NCBI GenBank assembly: GCA_025738555.1
Contig: JAOVFP010000011.1
Coordinates: 3,782,001 to 3,846,000 of the forward strand
DNA length: 64,000 nucleotides
Origin: Cyathus striatus
Taxonomy: Eukaryota > Basidiomycota > Agaricomycetes > Agaricales > Nidulariaceae
Reading direction: 5' to 3'
Part shown: positions 11,230-23,931 of the stretch, piece after piece
Layout: each line of letters opens with the position of its first letter
Position numbering within the stretch: position 1 is the first letter of the stretch
Made by a program: the position numbers and the translations under genes
Notes under the pieces: model-generated
What the model saw: the letters and a program-made list of their open reading frames with translations, nothing else
Told to the model about the DNA's origin: nothing
Database searches by the model: none

Positions 11230-12154
11230 TTTGGACTGCCCAGTTTCTCAACCCGGCACCCCAACTCATCAGCCTCGCTATTCGGGATGTCTTCGATCCG
11301 ACTTTCCATATTTCCATTCCATCTATGCCATCACATACTCATATGAACTTCAATAATACATGCAATCCGTCGATTGTGATGAGGAACCTCCCATGATCAC
11401 AAATCACGCAATTTACGTCTTACGAAAATGACTTCTTGGATGGGGAACTTCCACGCATACTGAAATGCATATCCAAGCTCACCACGTTGAGTTTAAGAGG
11501 GCCTCTGATGACATCTGAAGTCATCACATTCCCACATCTGGAACGACTTACGTTGTATCGCAATGTTATCGATGATGCACTGGAAAAATTTGTAACTCCT
11601 CTTCTTCAAACTTTAAAGCTGAAAGCGCCCGAAAACCTTTCCTGCATTCTGCACTTTATTAAACAATCTGGATGTTCATTAATAGAACTCAAAGTTACAT
11701 GCACATCTTTGAATGAAGGATGGAATGTCGAAGAATTAAAAACCTTGAAGAAACTGCATATGTACATACCTCTATCGTTCACAGAGACTATTCACTATAT
11801 AGCAAGAAGAGATGGAGAATAGCTTCTGCTCTTTCCTCAGCTGGAAGTACTCAAATTGAAACACATAACCATCGATGAAGGTACAAAAGTAGCTGATAAC
11901 TTAGTGTCGATGCTGAAATCTCGACTACCATCCAATCTCCAAGACCAGTGGCAATTCAGAGAGGCGTTGAGTTCTACTGAAGGCAACGAAGAGCGAACCC
12001 ACTTTTTAAATCAGTGACGGTATCATCATTCCGCCAGTTACTATATGATGACAACGAAGTAGACTTTATGAAAACCTTTCTCTGGTCAGATGCGCTACGA
12101 CAACATAGAGTTCATGTGATCATAAAAGATAAATACAGATTTTTAATTCTGTAG
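11230..12154 (+). pseudogene. F-box/leucine-rich-repeat type gene, broken
   Basis: Reading pieces form an agaricomycete F-box/LRR-like protein: PAPQLISLAIRDVFD (about 11250-11300), then a clear block at 11436-11822 with LRR spacing (LTTLSLRG, FPHLERLTLYRN, LQTLKLKAPENL, LKTLKKLHMYI). An in-frame TAG at 11820 is followed at once by the same frame, FPQLEVLKLKHITID, to about 12000. Near 12005, at CTTTTTAAA, the frame shifts and continues as FRQLLYDDNEVDF to a stop at 12152-12154. One stop plus one shift argue for a dead gene. No F-box motif was identified at the N-terminus, so the class rests on repeat pattern only. Confidence 0.55.
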
Positions 12155-12314
12155 TCCAGGATCAACAATTATATTTGGTTTTGCGAGAGGATCTCTGGTG
12201 TTGAAATTCTATCGTAGAAAATTGTCTGAACGATAACAGATATAAGACAGTTTCCTCCTAAATAATCCACCATGCTAACAATTCCATTACAACCGGAGAC
12301 TATAACAGTGCGAC

Positions 12315-12435
12315 GGCTTCGCTGCTTTAGAGTGTACTCCTGGCATACTCATGGAATGGATTGCGTGCGTATATTCACATTATACACTACGAATGAATTA
12401 AAATAACGAAATACGTAGATGTGTTTTACCTAGCT
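12315..12435 (+). pseudogene. Duplicated tail fragment of the membrane gene
   Basis: GFAALE..PGILMEWIA at 12315-12364 followed by a donor gtgcgt and, after an acceptor tacgtag, ATGTGTTTTACC reproduces the last splice junction of the gene at 9833-11044 (GFTALENLLGILTEWIA, then ATGCGTTTTGCTC). The second exon runs into a stop after four codons. It is a leftover of a partial or decayed tandem duplicate, separated from the parent by the broken LRR gene. Confidence 0.6.
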
Positions 12436-12579
12436 CTGACTCAGTGGAATATTCAACATCCCGAGGCGCCGAGGCGTTCAAATATAACAATATCAGTCAG
12501 GATGCCGAAAAATCACAGGAGGATACTAGTAGATCGGTCGAAAATGACAAAAGTAATCTTGAAAGTGTAACCAGTATAG

Positions 12580-12681
12580 TACACCGAACGGGAATCGAAC
12601 CCGTGCCGCTTGCTACCTCAACACATGTTCGATCTTTGTATGTATGGAAGGCAAGCATGATAACCACTTCACCATCGGTGT
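12580..12681 (-). tRNA. tRNA-Gly(UCC) with intron
   Basis: Read on the minus strand: acceptor arm ACACCGA pairs with TCGGTGT followed by A; the D-arm region is GTGAAGTGGTTATCAT; the anticodon stem CTTGC/GCAAG encloses CTTCCA plus a 30-nt insertion after the base following the anticodon, the standard position of nuclear tRNA introns; the T arm is ACGGG TTCGATT CCCGT. Without the intron the tRNA is 72 nt. Anticodon UCC and the D-arm sequence fit tRNA-Gly. The unusual first base is A rather than G. No CCA is encoded, as expected for a nuclear gene. Confidence 0.85.
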
Positions 12682-13084
12682 GTTGTATTTCAAATAACAC
12701 TTACACATGCTATAGAAACATATCGCACAGGGCACACCCCAACATTTCTCATAACAGAGCGAGCAGGAAAGAATACACAACAATCGGTACTACGTAGTAA
12801 TACAGTGCTGCAGTAACATAACATAGCATATATCTCTAACCGTCGAAGAGTAACCAAACCCATCTCCAACCAAATACCGAAAAGAAAACACACGCAGAGA
12901 AAAAGGTGTAGGTTGTAAGTAGCTATAGGTAGGTAGGTAGAAATGCCACATAGTAATTGATATCGATATAGAACTCAAAAGAGGGGGAAAAAACATAAAT
13001 ACAAAATGCGAGTAGTGGTTGGTTACTGTATCCATTGTTCACGCAGACGTGGTAACACCGAGAAGAAGGGAACAGTCCCTTAGT
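12682..13084. other. Spacer between tRNA and RCC2-like gene
   Basis: About 400 bases with no supported gene; it contains the 3' flank of the minus-strand gene starting at 15617. GTAGGTAGGTAG at about 12927-12940 is a short tetranucleotide repeat. Confidence 0.4.
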
Positions 13085-15617
13085 CTATTGCTTCTTTTTC
13101 TTGGCTGCAAAAAAGAGCATCAGCTCAACTCCACTAACGAAAGGTAAGAGAAAGAACTCACATCCGCCCTTCGCCTTCTTCCCCTCTTCCTCACCATCAT
13201 CTAATTTTCTCTTCTTCCCACCAGTCGGCGCACCACCCTTCCCCTTCTGCCCAGGCGTACCCCAACCTTCAATCGGCGCACCAGGGTCTTCCTCGCAGTA
13301 CGGGCAGAACCACTCGCCTTCAGGGACGGAGGAGAGAGGCGGGTCGAGGCATTGCAGGTGCCAAGGTGCGTCGCACTACCAACGACATAGTTAGAGAAAG
13401 GAAGAAGGGAAGTAGAGAAACGAACCTTATCACACGCTAGAGGATCCCCATCGTCCTTCCCGCACTTTGCGCATGCATCCAGCGTCTCAATGTCCACTGG
13501 GTGTCTAGGCAAATCAACAAAGGTCTTGTCGTTGGGTTTAGCGAGGAGCACGGTGGTATTTTGGCCTGGTGCGATACTGTGGGGATAGCATTAGTACAAG
13601 TTGCTCAGGAGGAGGCAGTAGAGAAGTGGCGGAAAGGTGGTACGCAAGGAAGTAGGAGGTAAAGGTGGTACGAAAGGAAGAAGGAGCGAAAGGGTACGGG
13701 GATAAAAGACAAGATATAAAGAAACTGTAACGAAACTCACTCAAGAATGTCAATCCCAGTCAACGGCACATTCTTCGTAGGCTTAGTCGAACTCTTCGGC
13801 TCTTCAGGACCCAACCCCAACTCGCCTGAAATTCACAAATCCACATCAGCCTCTACACTCTATTATCACTTTTTAAACAAAAGAAACGCACCATTGGCAG
13901 CATTCTGCCCCCAACAAACGGTCATAGGTCCATCATCGTCCGGTGTAATCAGCCAATGGGTTACACCCCCTGAGCGCGGGAGGGTGACTTTGCAACCCCT
14001 GGAAGGAATCGAGTTAGTAAACAGTAGGAGAGAAGAGAGAGGAAAAGGACGACTAACATGATGTCTTGCATGAATCGGAAGGAAGAGTATGGTGAGCCGG
14101 ACGATCCTTCGCCGCTATTTTTCCACTGTGCATTGATAGTGAGTAAGAAAAGGGGCAAGGAAAGAAGATGAGAACGAACCTTCCCAGCCATCCAATACAT
14201 CCCCTGATTATCAACGACAACGCTATTCGTAGGTCCAGCAGCGATAGCTTGAGCCAGCGTAGCTTTGTTCGGTCCAGTGAACTACATCTCATCAGAGGCA
14301 GTAAGAGCAGCAAAAGAGAAAGACATACTTGAGGGACGAGTTTAGGTTTCAAAACGTCCGCTTGGTTGCCTAGTCCAAGTCGACAGTATCCTGCAAATCC
14401 CCATACGTAGACCAGACTATATAAAGAGTTAGTTAGGAATGGAAGAAGGGGGGAAGAAATGTACCCAGTATCGTCCAATGCTAGACTGTGCTGTGAACCA
14501 GAGGCAATGTCGACTATCTTCTTACCATCGAGCTCCTTGATATAGACTAACAGGGGGTAAGAAACTCAGTAAAAGAGGAGGGGGAGGACGCACTGGGAGT
14601 AGACTCTACGTCATACGCCGTCTTGTTTCCTGTGGAAATTCTCTCGCCAGTGGTACCATTGCCCAACTGGCCCTTTTCAGCACTTCCAAACGAAAACACT
14701 TAAGACGAACATCAGATACCGCAAAGAACAAAACACAATGACATCCCCGCACCTTTCCCAGACTCAGTGAGCACAAGCGAGAACGAAATCCCAGCAGAAA
14801 CCTTGATGACGTGTTCCCTCTGCCCACCGAGGGATACACTAACATGCTTGAACGAGGGTACATCAGGGCAAGGCGGTTGCCCACACTACACACAAAGCTA
14901 AGGACAACGCCAACTCACACCTAAAAAAAGCCAACTACTCACTTGCCCCAAGTTATTCTGCCCAGCAGCCCAAACGGACCCGTCGCTCCCTACGAGGAGG
15001 GTATGATTCCTCCCACACGCAGCATGCACGAACTTTGTGCCCTTGGGCGCACCAAGCTCCTGGGGCCTAAGCAACCTAGGCGCATTCTCCGAGACATAAT
15101 CCGCATCCGCCACCCCCAAAGCACAGAACTGGTTTCTCCCAAAAAGCCAGGCGTCGCCGTCAATGTCGAGCGCTACAAAGTGACACCCCGAGCAGGAAGT
15201 GTGCACAGAGACGACTTTGATGTTCACGAGGGAGCGCAGGATGTGGGGTTCGAGGAGGTCCGGGTTTCTAAGTTGAACATATGAGACGTTTGTCAGCAGT
15301 TGTTGATAGAGTATTATTATGCTTACATTGGTCCGTCGACGTCCTGCTTAGGTGCGCCGCCGCGTTCCTTGCGGCCAAGTTTAGGCCTGTTGTATGAAAT
15401 GAAAGAAGAGATGTGTTGCGGTGAGAAAGAAATAGAGTGGTGGGTGAAGAAACGCACCAATCAGTCCCTCCACAAATCAAGACTTCAAACACGCTTTCAG
15501 TTCGGTATTATTAGCGACAAAGTAGCTTACGGACATACCACGACCCCATTGCTGCCCACTGTCTGAGGGATTGAGCGGGCCATTACCGTTGTGCGTCGTT
15601 GAATCCGTCGAGCTCAT
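13085..15617 (-). CDS. RCC2-like RCC1-repeat protein with C-terminal PHD finger
   Basis: Multi-exon gene read from 15617 down to the stop at 13085-13087, roughly 500-550 residues. The N-terminal MSSTDSTTH and [17 protein letters not shown] (25-nt exon 15458-15482 plus the next) match the start of RCC2 proteins. RCC1 blade motifs follow: [72 protein letters not shown] and [16 protein letters not shown]. After the propeller comes a full PHD finger: [18 protein letters not shown], then HLQC and FCPYCEED (C4HC3), and a Lys-rich tail ([25 protein letters not shown]). PHD fingers bind histone H3 tails and RCC1 propellers bind nucleosomes or GTPases, so a chromatin role is inferred. All introns read cleanly and the frame is intact. 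Confidence 0.85.
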
Positions 15618-15775
15618 AGTTGCAAAGTAGAAATAGAAATATGAACAACAATCAACAACCGTCTTGTCCGGCTATTTCTCCAAATGGCACACTACAAATT
15701 CAATACAAACGCTTCTAACAACTGTGGTAAAATCCCCCTGTCAACTCTCCCGCCCTAATCAACCGCCCATCTCCT

Positions 15776-18700
15776 CTATTCACGTCCTTCGTCCTGGCTT
15801 CCAATTAGCACTGCGATCCTCGTCAGCAACCCCAAAAGCATGCGGATAGAGTAGCAACTTACAGATACTCGTCCCAGAGCGCTTGATGGAGAACTGCGGC
15901 AGTCATCAATCACGGCGCCTCAAAGTCAATCACAAACTCTTACCTGGAAATCATCCCCAGACAGCACAATCACATCCCCGTGAACCATACTGAACACAAC
16001 CGTCTCCCCCGCAGCCTGAGCTTTGGTTTTTCGTCTTCCCGGAGCACGGGCGGCGGTCGGATGGATCGCTGCCGGTGCGTCAGCTGGTCTCTCCAGCGCT
16101 CCTCCAGCCATCCCCAGCAACGCTTCAACAGCTTGTAAAACCATCTCCGACTCTCCGTTCATCCCCACCTCCCCATTCGGCACTATTTCCTCCTTCGGGT
16201 CTTCGCCTGGGTCAGCTGCTCTTTGCTGCAACGTCTCAGTAGCACCATCTTCATTCAGCTCCTCCTTCGTTGCAACATCTGCCCCTTCTTCAGCCAACAG
16301 GACTTCTCCTGGTTCCATTTCCATCAATCCCTCGTCTTCCTCCATCACATTCATAGTATACCCCTCCTGACCCGGGGAGACTGGGAGCTCTGACGCTGTC
16401 GGAATAGGAGCCGACATATCTCCCTGGTTCTCGTCTGGTGTTGTCGTAATAGGAGTCACTTGACCAGACAAGCTCAACAGCAACATTGGTTCTGAGAGCG
16501 AGATCCCCTCTACACCATCCGTCGCGTGTTGCGGCGCTTCAACAGGCAGTCGATCTGTCCCAGGCCCCATGTCCATTGTTACATCACCATCTTTCACGTC
16601 CATGGTATACAGTCCATTTTCCTGCAATTCTGATGTCATTGGAATAGAAGCTGCTTGGCTCGACGCGACGAATATCTCTCCCTGAACCGATTTCGATATC
16701 GTCGATTTAGGAGCTACCCGAGACAATCCCATGTTCGGTATCGGCATAGGAGTAACAGGAACAACCGTAAAAGCAACATCACACCCCAAGCACATAATCA
16801 CCATAGGATGCTTCTTAGCTCTTATAAACTCATCCCCCTATAAAAACCCAATCAACCTCGCGAATGGATAATACAAAGTGGAAACAAACCCTTCGAGAAC
16901 CACGAGTCACCCATCCCCACACTCTCAATCTATCAATACTCAGCTTATCAATCTCCCCGTAGGTCATAGCTCGCTGGGTCATGACTTCCCGTGCAGAAGT
17001 AACTACATCGGGCACATCGTCCCATCCATCTGGGCCCACTTCGTAAGTGAAGTACGGCTCTGCCCAGGTCATCAGCACATGTCAGTCAAGAAAGAAGAGA
17101 AGAACGTACTGCTATCACCCAACGACCTGTACAACGGCACATCCCTCTGGAACTCGACGAGCATCCTCGATGCATCCACTTGAAGCTTTGGCATATTTCC
17201 CGTGAAAATATGTATCATGTCCGGATGCGAGTCAGGTTGTGCGATGGGGAAGTAAGATACAGTAACCATCCCGTCTCCCCACTCGCAATAGTCGCCGTCC
17301 ATCGTCGTCTTAGGGTACACATTGACGGGTAGCGTCAGAGGCAAATTCGGCGAATATGCGCGGACGGTTGCGAGATGTAGGACGTAGCCTTCCGGCAGGG
17401 GCTCGTTGTCCTATAGTTTTACGAATTAGAATTAGAATACCAAGGACGACTGCATGGATACTCACGAAACATTGGCTACTAGTGCACTTCCTGTGTCGCA
17501 GATGTTCCTGGAAATTGAGCTTGCCACATTTTGAACAGTGCCACCCGCGAGGGAAGTAGCTGTCCGGGGTTGTGTATCCGAATTCTGCTAGGAGCGAGAG
17601 AGGTAAAATATTATAGCCTGTGCGATCAAAAGATATCCCAGGCCCAAAGCCGTCTGACGACAATGACGAGCTATCACTCTCTGAATACAAAGGTGGAAGC
17701 CACCATGGATGCCCCAAGTCAAGTTTATCTTTGTTCTCAGAAAAGATAGTATGCTCTCCACCATCACCCCATTTCAGCTGGAATGTCCATTCTGCACGCC
17801 CAGAAACAAGACCAGGGACAGGAGAGGCTATACTAGGAACATCAACACGCCGTTCCTAATTGCTTTGTTATAACTTCGAATATACCTTCGCGAACAAGAA
17901 ACTTACCAGAAGCTTGATAATTTCAAAGTACCCCAGATAGACATATGCATACTCTTCGGGGATCCATATCCCCCAAAGCTCCATGAACTTCGCACGTGAA
18001 GCGACGACAGTAAGAGGGATAGATTCACTGAAGAGATTGCACAGAACTTGCAGTTCATCCGGAAGTGTAGACGGTACATTTATGTCCTGAATCAGAGACA
18101 TTTCCACTTCAGGCGATGGTGGTTGAGGTGCAATTTTCTCCGAACCCAATGTTGGAGGCGCAGATGATGCTCGTGCCCCTACCGCGGGAGCAGGTGGATG
18201 CATTTTGGCATTGACAATGGGGGAACTACCTTCTTTCCGGACCTCGGGAGCGTGTAGAGGCTTTTCGGTATCTGCACTCGTGGAACCTTCCTCTTTCGAA
18301 CGATCTTCAGTGACGTCAGACTGTGTAGGTCGGAGGCCGAAGTTGCACCGGCAACTGGGATCGAATCTGAAGCGCGAGCAATGGCAATTGTTTGTGGTAA
18401 CATCAACATCCATAGGTATGGAGGATGAGGCACCAGCATTTTTACTGCTAGGTGGAGGTGTAGTTGCACGACCTTCGGAGCGAGGTCTCCTAACTGAATG
18501 TGGGTATGTCGACACGTCTAGGCATCGTCTTGGGACATCGCAATCAACGGACAAGTACTCAGCACAATGAATTATAGTGTCGTCGATCTCATCTTTAGAA
18601 CGGGGTCTGCGAGCACTGATAGACTCCGGAGATAAGGCGTCATTCAGTGACAACTTCGTAAGTAGGGGACTGCACGGTTGTTCTCCAGTATGTATACTGC

Positions 18701-21700
18701 TTGGATGTCGAGTGTCCGTATTCATGTTCGTGTGTTCAACACAGTTCACAAGAATCTCCGGAGGCTCACTCAATGAACGGTGTCCACGGGTGTTTCTGGC
18801 TTCCGGAGTTACAGCGTCACTAAGCAACATATTCCTAGTGTGAAGATCGGGAGGTGTTGGAATATTACTAGCTAGCGAAACGGGATCCAGTATAGCAGAC
18901 GATCTACGACCACGACTTGGACCAGGATCTGAAAAGTCCGAAGGTATAAAGCTATGTGCATTCTCTATGACCTTCGGCCTCTTCGTATATTCATTTATTC
19001 CATGATCAAGATCCTCCTCTGCACATACGAAATCACGATAGCTAGTAATGCATCTATTAGTCCAATTCCATCCGATATTCCAAAATAAAAGTACAATACA
19101 GTGTTATATCCAATTCACTTTTTGTTCCCCTTGGATTCGAGACCGAGATGGGGATGTCCTCAGCGAGAAGCATCACTGGCGTCTCAGACAAGTCCCATGA
19201 GATTCCATTGACGAGCTTGGGGCTTGAAAATTCGGGCAAAATCGTAGCTAGCTCCTCTCTGCTCTGTGTAGCGGACGCATTTCAGCACGAAATTGACAAA
19301 AATGAACAGAAAGTACGTACGCTACACCAGACTCGCGGTTGCACATAGCTCGCCTTCATCTTTCCCTTCGCTTTCGCACTAAGGGGCTCGGGCACAACCT
19401 TGGATTTCTTCACAGGCTTGGTAGGGACCAAAGTCCACCGTGGTTGGCCAGGTAAAATAACGTCGTCTGGGGTTGAAAATTAGTCGAGGCGTGGTGACAG
19501 GTTAATGGAAATTACCAGGTTTGGCATTATTTTTCGGTTTGGGGCCTACAGACGGTAGGGATACAGCTGGATCCGGCTCTACTTTCTTTGGCTTTCGACC
19601 AGGTTTGCGTTTAGTGGCGACAGGAGTAGATACCACCCCACCATCTTCGGCTGTAACAGGATTCTTTGGTTTCCGCCCCCCTTTCCCCCTTCCTTTTACC
19701 GGAGAGGCCGAAACGGAATATTCTCCTGGAGCTCCAGGTTCGATATTAACTGCCAATTGTGCTGCACTATTTGCTTTCCGTGTTCCTTTGCGCATCGTCA
19801 CCACAAGGTCGTCAGGTTTAACTGTGCTCACTTCATCGACAGGAAGCATCTCGGTGTCCACAGCAGGAGCAGTTTCGTCCATCGTTGTATCCTTTTGAGT
19901 ATCATTTTCAGCCTTAGATCCCGGGGCGTGATCAGGTCTGTTTAAGGGTACATCAGTTATGCTGTTCTCGAGATCGCCAATTTCTTCGCGTTTCGTCTCC
20001 TTATCGAGGCCTTCGCCAGCCTTGACTTTTGCAGGCCGACCGCGTTTCTTTGGCGGTTCGTCGGGGTCCTTTACCTTTCTCTTCCGCGTCTTTCGCTCAG
20101 GACTGTTAATCGACACTGTGTCCGTGATAACATTGTCTAGCGACTTTTCCAAGGGTAGCTCATCAGGCCCGCAGTCAAGCTTTGTGGTGGCGGTACCCTT
20201 GGGCTTGCGCCCTCCCCTCCCTTTAACAGGTGCCTTGCTTGCCGCTCCATCAACACACACTCCTTGTACCACAGTCTCATCAATACCATTCACCATCTCG
20301 CGTTTCGTCTCCAGCTTCAAAAACGCCGCTGCCTTCGCTGCACGTATCCTGCCTTTATTTGTTACTGAGGTAGAGTTGGGAGTAGCATGCTCAACAACTA
20401 GGCCAGCAACTCGAGAACGTTTCGCATTAGGCGTACCCTTCGGGTCGTTCTTCTTGGGGCGTTTTGAAGGAATAATGCGCACACAATCGCTAGGATTAGG
20501 TATTTCTAGTTGACTTCTGGAGTTCAGCAGCTTTCGAGACCGCTGAGTGTCCACGGGGGCGGACACAGAACTTGCAACTGACATCGCCTTAGACCCGGAT
20601 GAAGCAGTCCGTTGTTGCCTGGTCATCGGTCCATCATGATATTCTTCCTTTCTAGCGTCTGGCTTAGATAACGCTGCGGCCTTCCGCTTCTTTGACGAAA
20701 ATCCACCAGGACTGGATACGGCGTGTCTACTTTCTGAGTTCCCTTGTTCTGGAGACTGCTGGGCGTTCATGGCAGGAGTAGGAGCCGTTTTCGGGGGTGG
20801 AGCTCCTGTGGGGTCGGGTACGCCAACCGGTGCGTCGGGATGTTGCTTGGTCATGGATCCATCAAAAGTTTCGTTGCTTCTAGGTTCATCGCACTCGCCT
20901 GAAACCTGACCTTCAACTGACTCTGATACTTGAGGCTGCTGATCATCCACGAATAGAGGGTGAACCGCATCCGCTTTAGATTTAGATATGCCAATCAATC
21001 TCCCAGAACGTCGTCTGCCCTCAAGCCGAGCCACCGCAGAACTAAGCTTTGCCCGCCGACGTTTCTTTTTAGCTGGTTCTTCAGACTGTTCAACATCTAC
21101 AGCGGGAGCAGCAGGGTTCACAGCTGAAACTGCTGTAGACTTGGGACGTTGCATGGGCGATATCTCCTTAAACTCCTTCCTTCCGACATGTGATCGCGAT
21201 TGTTGGGAGACAGCAGGAGGATCACAAGCCCCCCATCCTGCACCGGTCGCAGACTCTGGAGATTCAAACTGCACAGTGGAACCTTGCCTGGTCTGAGGTC
21301 TTCCATATCGCCCGCCTCTTTCATTTTTCGATCCTGGCCCAAGCAAAACTACATCCTCCTTTCCATGCAGCCCCAGTTTGTCTATTCCTGGTGATAGCTC
21401 TGGAGCATCCTCCTCCTTTACGGGCTGCTGTTCCCATATCGGCTTGTCTGTTCCTAAAGACCATGGAACTATAGCAGGATGAGAGGAGGCAGAATCTGAA
21501 ACCAGTCCTCCATGTTGCATACCAGAACATCGCACGTTCGATGGTCCATCAAAATACTCGTTTCTTGTGTGGTCTAGTGGATAATCTATAACTCGTCCTT
21601 GAGACCACTGAGGCATAGCAACACCGTAAGCATGATTCATCCCCCCTCTACCTCTACTTGCAGTGTTGGGAACCCCACGATTACTGCCACGGCCACGGCC

Positions 21701-23429
21701 ACGACCACGACCATGCCAGCCTCTTCCAGGGTACTCCATCCCCTCTGTTGTATATAACGGCAAATTGTATCCACTACGATGATCGTTAAACCGAGGTCCC
21801 TTCGGCGGTTCGTTATTGTTCCGAAACTCGTTCCTGGCAAGTTCTCCACACCACTGACGCCTATGAGAGTCCTCTCCACGACGCTGTCCAGCATAACTAC
21901 GTCCGTTCGATTGCCGATAGAGATCTTCGCCTCCATCTCTAGGGTGGGATAATTCGTCAACTACTCCATTATCCCGATGTTCCTGCTTGACGGGCCTTTG
22001 AGAGAACTGAGAGTTTTGTGAATTGTATCCGCCACGGTGCCCGTCAAAGTCTTGCCCATTCGATGATCTATGATGGTATTCGTATCTTCCAACTCTAGGC
22101 TGGTACCTTTCATCACCTAGTATCATCACCGCGTTACCCCTACTCCCCTGTACAGCAGACCATTGAGAATTCGAAGCATGAGAGGGAGCATGATCCTGAT
22201 CCTTCCTCCGTGTATCTTCCATAGGCCTACGTGAGTCGTATCCACCGTGGTGATTGTCAAATCCTCGTCCATTCGACGGCCTATCAGAGTAGTAGTCTCC
22301 TCCATGCGACCTGTGTGAACTATACCCATTACGCTGTCCATCACCCCTCCCATTCAACGGCCCATCAGAGTAGTCGTCTCTTACATGCGACCTGCGTGAA
22401 TCATACCTATTACGCTGTCCACCACCCCTCCCATTCGACGGCCCTCGATAATAATCGTTTTTTCCATGGCGATGTTGGGGTATATCTCTATCCATTGGCC
22501 TCGAACTCTCATCCCTACCAAATACACAAGACTGATGAGCATTCATATCAACAGCATGAACATAACCAACTTACCTTCTATGCACACATACGCCACGATT
22601 CTTGTCAACATCTGGACCGATCCATGGGTCATGAGAAGGTTCGTTATTGCTCCAGCCATGTCCTTGTTGAGATGTACGTTCATCCACCAGCCGCCCGGGT
22701 TTCTCTACTCCATTATCCCAGCCCCCTTCCTCCTTCACAGGCCGCCATGATTGACGAGAGTCCATAGCAGGAGTACCCCATCCCCCAACATCAATCCTAG
22801 AGCTATGCGACTCGTCTTGCTGTCCGGCATGACCTTGATTCATCGGCCCATCAACTTGTTCGCCTCCCCATTCATGCTGAGCCCCATACGCGCCCTCAGA
22901 CATCTCTGGTTCCCCTACCTTCAACCACTTGCCTCCCCCAGCTTCACTATAACCCTCCCCGCGCTGTCTCTTCCGTGTTTCATCATCGTCTCGATGCCCC
23001 CAACTGCTCTCGGGGTTCGACCAGGTACGTCCCTTGACTTCCTCCGCAGGTGCAGGTCTGTCTTCCGCCATGATCTTGAAAGTGGGTAGTGCTGCATCTT
23101 CATTGGTAAGCGAACCGCTAGCTTGCGCGACAGCAGACGAGGAGACGGTAGTCATCGAAGCCTCTCCCACCGTCGGCGTAGGCGCAGCTTCAGGTTGCGT
23201 TCTCTTGAATTTGAGTTTGCTAAGGATTGTGTCTTTAGCTGGTGGTTTCCTGGTAGCAACGACGAAAGCAGGTAAACTAAGAGGATCAGGTATCACCATC
23301 AGCGTTGGAACAAATAAAATGATAGAACACTTACAACGACGCAGTGCTGTTATTCCTCCCATCATCGTCTATCTTTGGACCCAGCTCACTTCTCACAGCA
23401 GGCGTAAAGCGTGGAAGTGCAGCCGTCAT
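15776..23429 (-). CDS. Very large RG/AT-hook protein with zinc ribbon, agaricomycete family
   Basis: Start at 23429 (MTAALPRFTPAVRSEL), stop at 15776-15778, around 2,300 residues over about ten exons. The N-terminal third (about 22500-21600) has RG-rich repeats such as PSNGRG...YDSRRSH, typical of disordered RNA-binding tails. The middle exon (22546-19502) carries AT-hook-like sites KKRGRPAKVK, GRGGRKPKG and RKPGRKPKK. The C-terminal part has WHCSKCGKLN...RKCTSSQC, a RanBP2-like zinc ribbon (about 17560-17480), then HIFTGNMPKLQ, MTYGEIDKLSIDRLRVWGWVT, and finally MVHGDVIVLSGDDFQFSIKRSGTSI (split by an intron). The C-terminal half matches a family I remember from many Agaricomycetes without a named function. 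The HGD...SGD ending resembles the last strand of AlkB-type dioxygenases, but I see no full iron site. It could be two genes merged in my model. Confidence 0.68.
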
Positions 23430-23931
23430 GTCACGTCTTGTATAGGTTTAGTTTGATGTCCACTATAGTTTGATTATCCGAGAAAGATCGGTGTGAAATA
23501 GCAAGATATTCCAAATCCGATGTGTAAAATAGTCCTTGAGGTAGAAGAAAGAGAGTTACATCCAGATCTGAGCAGTGGAAAAAGTTAAGAGCAAAGCTTA
23601 CAGTCAGAGCAGAGAACTTATAAAAGTTCACACGGGGTATCGCTGCATATGGCATTTGATCAGATTCACTGTGATCATAATTTCTGTGGGAGAAAGGCCA
23701 TTATATGGGCTTTCTGGATTTCTTCACATTGTGACTCAAAGTTGGGGTAGAGAACAAACATATCCATGAAGAATAGAGAGCAGAACAGTGCAAAAGGTTT
23801 GAACATGAAGGATCTATCATCTGATAGAAACGTGCCAGAGCCCTTGATGGCCTCTGTTGCAAATAAGACCAAATAACTTGAATCAAAGCAAACATGAGGC
23901 ATGAGGCCTGAGGGCCTGCCCAGCCAGGATA
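23430..23931. other. Promoter side of large gene, start of AT-rich island
   Basis: About 500 bases without a gene. The minus-strand ATG of the large gene is at 23427-23429, so its promoter lies here. Sequence becomes AT-rich and repeat-bearing to the right. Confidence 0.4.

Noticed and set aside
19521..20513. Plus-strand open frames opposite the large minus-strand gene
   Set aside because: They are antisense shadows of a low-complexity coding exon; they have no motif and no splice structure.
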